Positions 31,624 through 34,065 of a stretch of 34,065 bases of DNA are shown piece after piece. Under the pieces are notes generated by a model. The model worked only from the letters and a program-made list of their open reading frames with translations. It made no database searches and was not told the origin of the DNA. The position numbers were made by a program, and so were the translations under genes. The stretch is taken from positions 1 through 34,065 of the forward strand of contig LIQL01000106.1 in NCBI GenBank assembly GCA_001418405.1. The letters are read 5' to 3'. The stretch comes from Streptomyces diastatochromogenes (GTDB lineage Bacteria > Actinomycetota > Actinomycetes > Streptomycetales > Streptomycetaceae). Position 1 is the stretch's first letter; every line of letters starts with the position of its first letter.

Positions 31624-32783
31624 ACCCGCATCTCGCCCCCGTCGACGTCCCCGACCCGACGGCCCTCGCCAGCGTCCAACGCCTCTGCGACCTCCCGTCG
31701 CCCTACACCACCGGGCCCGAGGCCGACGCCCTGTTCGCCGACGCGATGGCCGAATCGCACGCCTGGCACGCCGACCGCTCCCCGCTGTACCGGGCCCTCC
31801 TCGACGACGCCCCGGAGACCCCGGCACCCACCGTCGGCGCACGGACCCGCACCCCGCTCCTGCACGCCAACTTCTTCAAGCGCCACGAAGTGCTCTCCGT
31901 CCCGCGCGACGAGGTCTTCCTGCACCTCACCTCGTCCGGCACCACCGGCCAGAAGTCCCAGATGTTCTACGACCGGTGGACCATCCGCGCGGCCCAGCGC
32001 ATGGTGGCCCGCATCTTCGACCACTACGGCTGGATCACCCCCGACCAGCCCGTCAACTACCTCCTCTACAGCTACGAACCCGCCCCCGAGGTGCGCCTGG
32101 GCACCTCCTTCACCGACAACTACCTCTGCGACTTCGCGCCCGCCCGGCACACCACCCACGCCCTGCGGCACACCGGCACCGGCCACGCCTTCGACGTGCA
32201 CGGCTGCATCGACGCCCTCCGGCGCTACGCCGAGGACGGAGCGCCGGTCCGGATCCTGGGCTTCCCGGCCTTCCTGCACTTCACCCTGGAACGGATGCGC
32301 ACCGCCGGCATGCCGCCCCTGCAACTGCCGCCGGACTCCCTGGTGCTGCTCGGCGGCGGCTGGAAGGGCCACGCCGACCGGCAGATCGCCAAGGAGGAGT
32401 TCCACGACGCGGTGACCCGACAGCTCGGCATCCCCCCGGAGCGGATCCGGGACACCTACGGCTCGGTCGAGCACTGCGTGCCGTACGTCGAGTGCACCCA
32501 CCACCGCCTGCACGTGCCCGTCTGGTCCCGGGCCGCGGTCCGCGACACCCGCACCCTGCAACCCCTGCCGTACGGCAGCCCCGGCTACCTCCACCTGGTG
32601 TCCCCGTACATCACCTCCGTCCCGGCGCAGAGCGTCGTGATGGGCGACCTGGCCTCGCTGCACCCCGGGGACGCGTGCCCCTGCTCCCTGGACACCCCGT
32701 GGTTCACGATCCTCGGCCGCGCCGGGGTGAGCCGCAACCGCAGCTGCGCGGTGGCCGCCGCCGAACTCCTGAAGGGCATGTGA
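31620..32783 (+). CDS. LuxE-like acyl-protein synthetase
   Basis: A 387-aa member of the LuxE/PaaK adenylating superfamily. It has LHLTSSGTTGQKSQMFYD (101-118), VLLGGGWKGHADRQ and DTYGSVEHCVPYVEC, which match LuxE better than CoA ligases. LuxE activates an acid with ATP and holds it on its own cysteine near the C-terminus; here C376, in RNRSCAVAAAELLKGM, is at the equivalent distance from the end (11 residues). The acyl group is then passed to LuxC for reduction. The GTG start overlaps the acetyltransferase stop (GTGA), and the stop overlaps the LuxC start (TGATG). No luxAB genes are present, so the role is biosynthetic, not bioluminescence. Confidence 0.9.
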   Translation: MNPHLAPVDVPDPTALASVQRLCDLPSPYTTGPEADALFADAMAESHAWHADRSPLYRALLDDAPETPAPTVGARTRTPLLHANFFKRHEVLSVPRDEVFLHLTSSGTTGQKSQMFYDRWTIRAAQRMVARIFDHYGWITPDQPVNYLLYSYEPAPEVRLGTSFTDNYLCDFAPARHTTHALRHTGTGHAFDVHGCIDALRRYAEDGAPVRILGFPAFLHFTLERMRTAGMPPLQLPPDSLVLLGGGWKGHADRQIAKEEFHDAVTRQLGIPPERIRDTYGSVEHCVPYVECTHHRLHVPVWSRAAVRDTRTLQPLPYGSPGYLHLVSPYITSVPAQSVVMGDLASLHPGDACPCSLDTPWFTILGRAGVSRNRSCAVAAAELLKGM

Positions 32784-34065
32784 TGACGACCGAACTCCAC
32801 TACTGGCAGGGCGAGTTCATCGACGACGCCGAGGCGGCCGAACGCCTCGCCACCCTGCCGGACCTGGTCGCCCGCACCCTGGCGGAACCGCTGTCCACCG
32901 AAACGGTCCTGCTCGCCTGCGACGCCGTCAGCCGCACCCTGCAACCGCCGCACGGCGACCTGCACGCCCGCCTCCTCGCCCACCTGACCGACCCCGACGG
33001 CGCCGCGCCGACCGACCCCGAGGAGGCCGCCGCCACCCTCGCCGAGATCGCGGACGCCCTCGCCCGCCCCGCCCTGGAGCGCAAGCTCCGACGCGAACTC
33101 GGCGGACCGCGCCCGGAACGCCTCACCCGCCCCGACGCCCGCGAGACCACCTACGAGGCGTGGGCCCCGGTGGGCCTGCTCGTTCACATCGCGCCCGGCA
33201 ACGCGGCGGCGGTCGCGTCGCTGAGCGTCGTGGAGGGCCTCCTCGCGGGCAACGTGAACGTCCTCAAGACCAGCAGCGGCGACACCGCACTCGCCCCGCA
33301 CCTGCTCGCCGCACTCGCCGCCGCCGACCCCACCGGGGCCCTCGCCCGCCGGATCGTCGCCCTGCGCTTCCCCTCCAGCCGCCAGGACCTGATGCGGCTG
33401 ATGTGCGCGCCCGCCGACGCGGTGGCCGTATGGGGCGGCGAGGACGCCGTGCAAGGGGCCGCGGCCCTCGTCCCGCCCGGCTGCCGGCTCGTCGAATGGG
33501 GCCACAAGATCTCGTTCGCCTACCTGACCCGCGACGCCCGGACCGACCGGGCCGCCCTCACCGAGCTCGCCGCCGACGTCTGCCGCGCCGAGCAGCAGGC
33601 GTGCTCCAGCCCGCAGGTCGTCTACCTGGACGCCGAGCCGGGCGACGACACCGCCACCGCGGCCACCACCCGCGACGAACTCTTCGCCTTCGCCGAGCAG
33701 TTCGCCGCGGTGCTGGCCGAGGTCTCCGCGAAGGTCCCCGGCCCGAGCGGCGACCCCGACGACGCGGACGCGGCGGCCGGCGCCGACCTGGCCCACGCGG
33801 CCGAGCGGGCCGAGGTCACCACCACCGAACTGGTCGCCCGGGCCGAGCAGCACCTCGGCCTGACCAAGGTGATCACCGCCGACGACGGGAGCTGGCGGGT
33901 CTTCGCCGACACCCGCCCGGCGCTCACCGCGTCCCCGCTGCACCGCACCGTCTGGATCAAACCCCTGCCCCGCCGCGACGTCGTCGCCACCCTGCGCCCC
34001 ATGCGCCGCTACCTCCAGACCGCCGCGGTGGCCGGCACCCCCGCCGACGTCGCGGCGGGGCAGGG
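32783..34065 (+). CDS. LuxC-like acyl reductase (partial, runs off right edge)
   Basis: The first 427 residues are present. The cofactor-binding segment LVHIAPGNAAAVASLSVVEG and then LLAGNVNVLKTSS (133-165) and the catalytic-cysteine segment CRAEQQACSSPQVVYL (C274) match LuxC and related aldehyde-dehydrogenase-fold acyl-CoA reductases. LuxC accepts an acyl group on its cysteine and reduces it with NADPH to an aldehyde. ATG overlaps the LuxE-like stop codon (TGATG), so the pair should be made in equal amounts as a complex. The C-terminus and any later pathway genes lie outside the window. The product is an aldehyde of unknown identity. Confidence 0.9.
   Translation, partial: MTTELHYWQGEFIDDAEAAERLATLPDLVARTLAEPLSTETVLLACDAVSRTLQPPHGDLHARLLAHLTDPDGAAPTDPEEAAATLAEIADALARPALERKLRRELGGPRPERLTRPDARETTYEAWAPVGLLVHIAPGNAAAVASLSVVEGLLAGNVNVLKTSSGDTALAPHLLAALAAADPTGALARRIVALRFPSSRQDLMRLMCAPADAVAVWGGEDAVQGAAALVPPGCRLVEWGHKISFAYLTRDARTDRAALTELAADVCRAEQQACSSPQVVYLDAEPGDDTATAATTRDELFAFAEQFAAVLAEVSAKVPGPSGDPDDADAAAGADLAHAAERAEVTTTELVARAEQHLGLTKVITADDGSWRVFADTRPALTASPLHRTVWIKPLPRRDVVATLRPMRRYLQTAAVAGTPADVAAGQ

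Noticed and set aside
31620..34065. Bioluminescence (lux) operon
   Set aside because: LuxE- and LuxC-like genes are present, but no luciferase genes (luxA, luxB) or luxD lie within the window; the neighbours point to specialised metabolism.

Overview
The window is chromosomal DNA from a high-GC actinomycete, almost certainly Streptomyces or a close relative. The reasons are GC-rich third codon positions, GTG starts, purine-rich ribosome binding sites, a large LuxR-type (LAL) regulator, an IS701 element, and TTA leucine codons in only two of the genes that I noticed. TTA codons in streptomycetes mark bldA-dependent genes. No tRNA, rRNA or CRISPR was seen. The window is a run of accessory modules, mostly specialised-metabolism and mobile or decaying DNA.

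Region 1 (1-5014, minus strand) is the edge of a biosynthetic locus. It holds a TTA-containing LAL regulator, then an S-adenosylhomocysteine-hydrolase-like protein, then a Gfo/Idh/MocA oxidoreductase that runs off the left edge. The last two overlap and should be co-translated. Upstream of the regulator lies a decayed IS5-like transposase (about 5176-5640).

Region 2 (5718-15665, minus strand) is a tight operon of four mostly uncharacterised, beta-rich proteins without signal peptides. In transcription order they are a DUF6603-type protein (1004 aa), a 728-aa protein, an 1147-aa protein and a 374-aa protein with an Ig-like and a fibre-like part. A 16-bp perfect hairpin closes the operon. This is a good candidate for an undescribed multi-protein system.

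Region 3 (15901-22467) is mixed. It has a divergent AraC regulator and NAD(P)-binding (NmrA-like) oxidoreductase, a DinB-like protein, a complete IS701-family element (18622-20454), a PPOX-type flavoprotein gene and a lipoprotein. The IS has inverted ends and a TTAG target duplication, and carries a VOC-fold passenger gene. It landed directly in front of the flavoprotein gene.

Region 4 (22468-24836, minus strand) is a compact peptide-export cassette. Two paralogous small basic peptides begin with SFHKI(A/F)PVKK. They are followed by a 40-base attenuator-like hairpin, an ABC exporter, and a short reading frame that overlaps the exporter's end. The layout resembles a RiPP or bacteriocin operon, but no modification enzyme is adjacent.

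Region 5 (24937-27791) holds a 12-bp minisatellite, a small membrane protein and a decayed RES-type toxin-antitoxin pair.

Region 6 (27792-34065, plus strand) is a translationally coupled operon: a PaaK/EhpF-like adenylating enzyme with a TTA codon at position 6, an MFS exporter, a two-domain GNAT acetyltransferase, a LuxE-like acyl-protein synthetase, and a LuxC-like acyl reductase cut by the right edge. Together they should activate a carboxylic acid and reduce it to an aldehyde, with acetylation and export, as part of a specialised-metabolite pathway.
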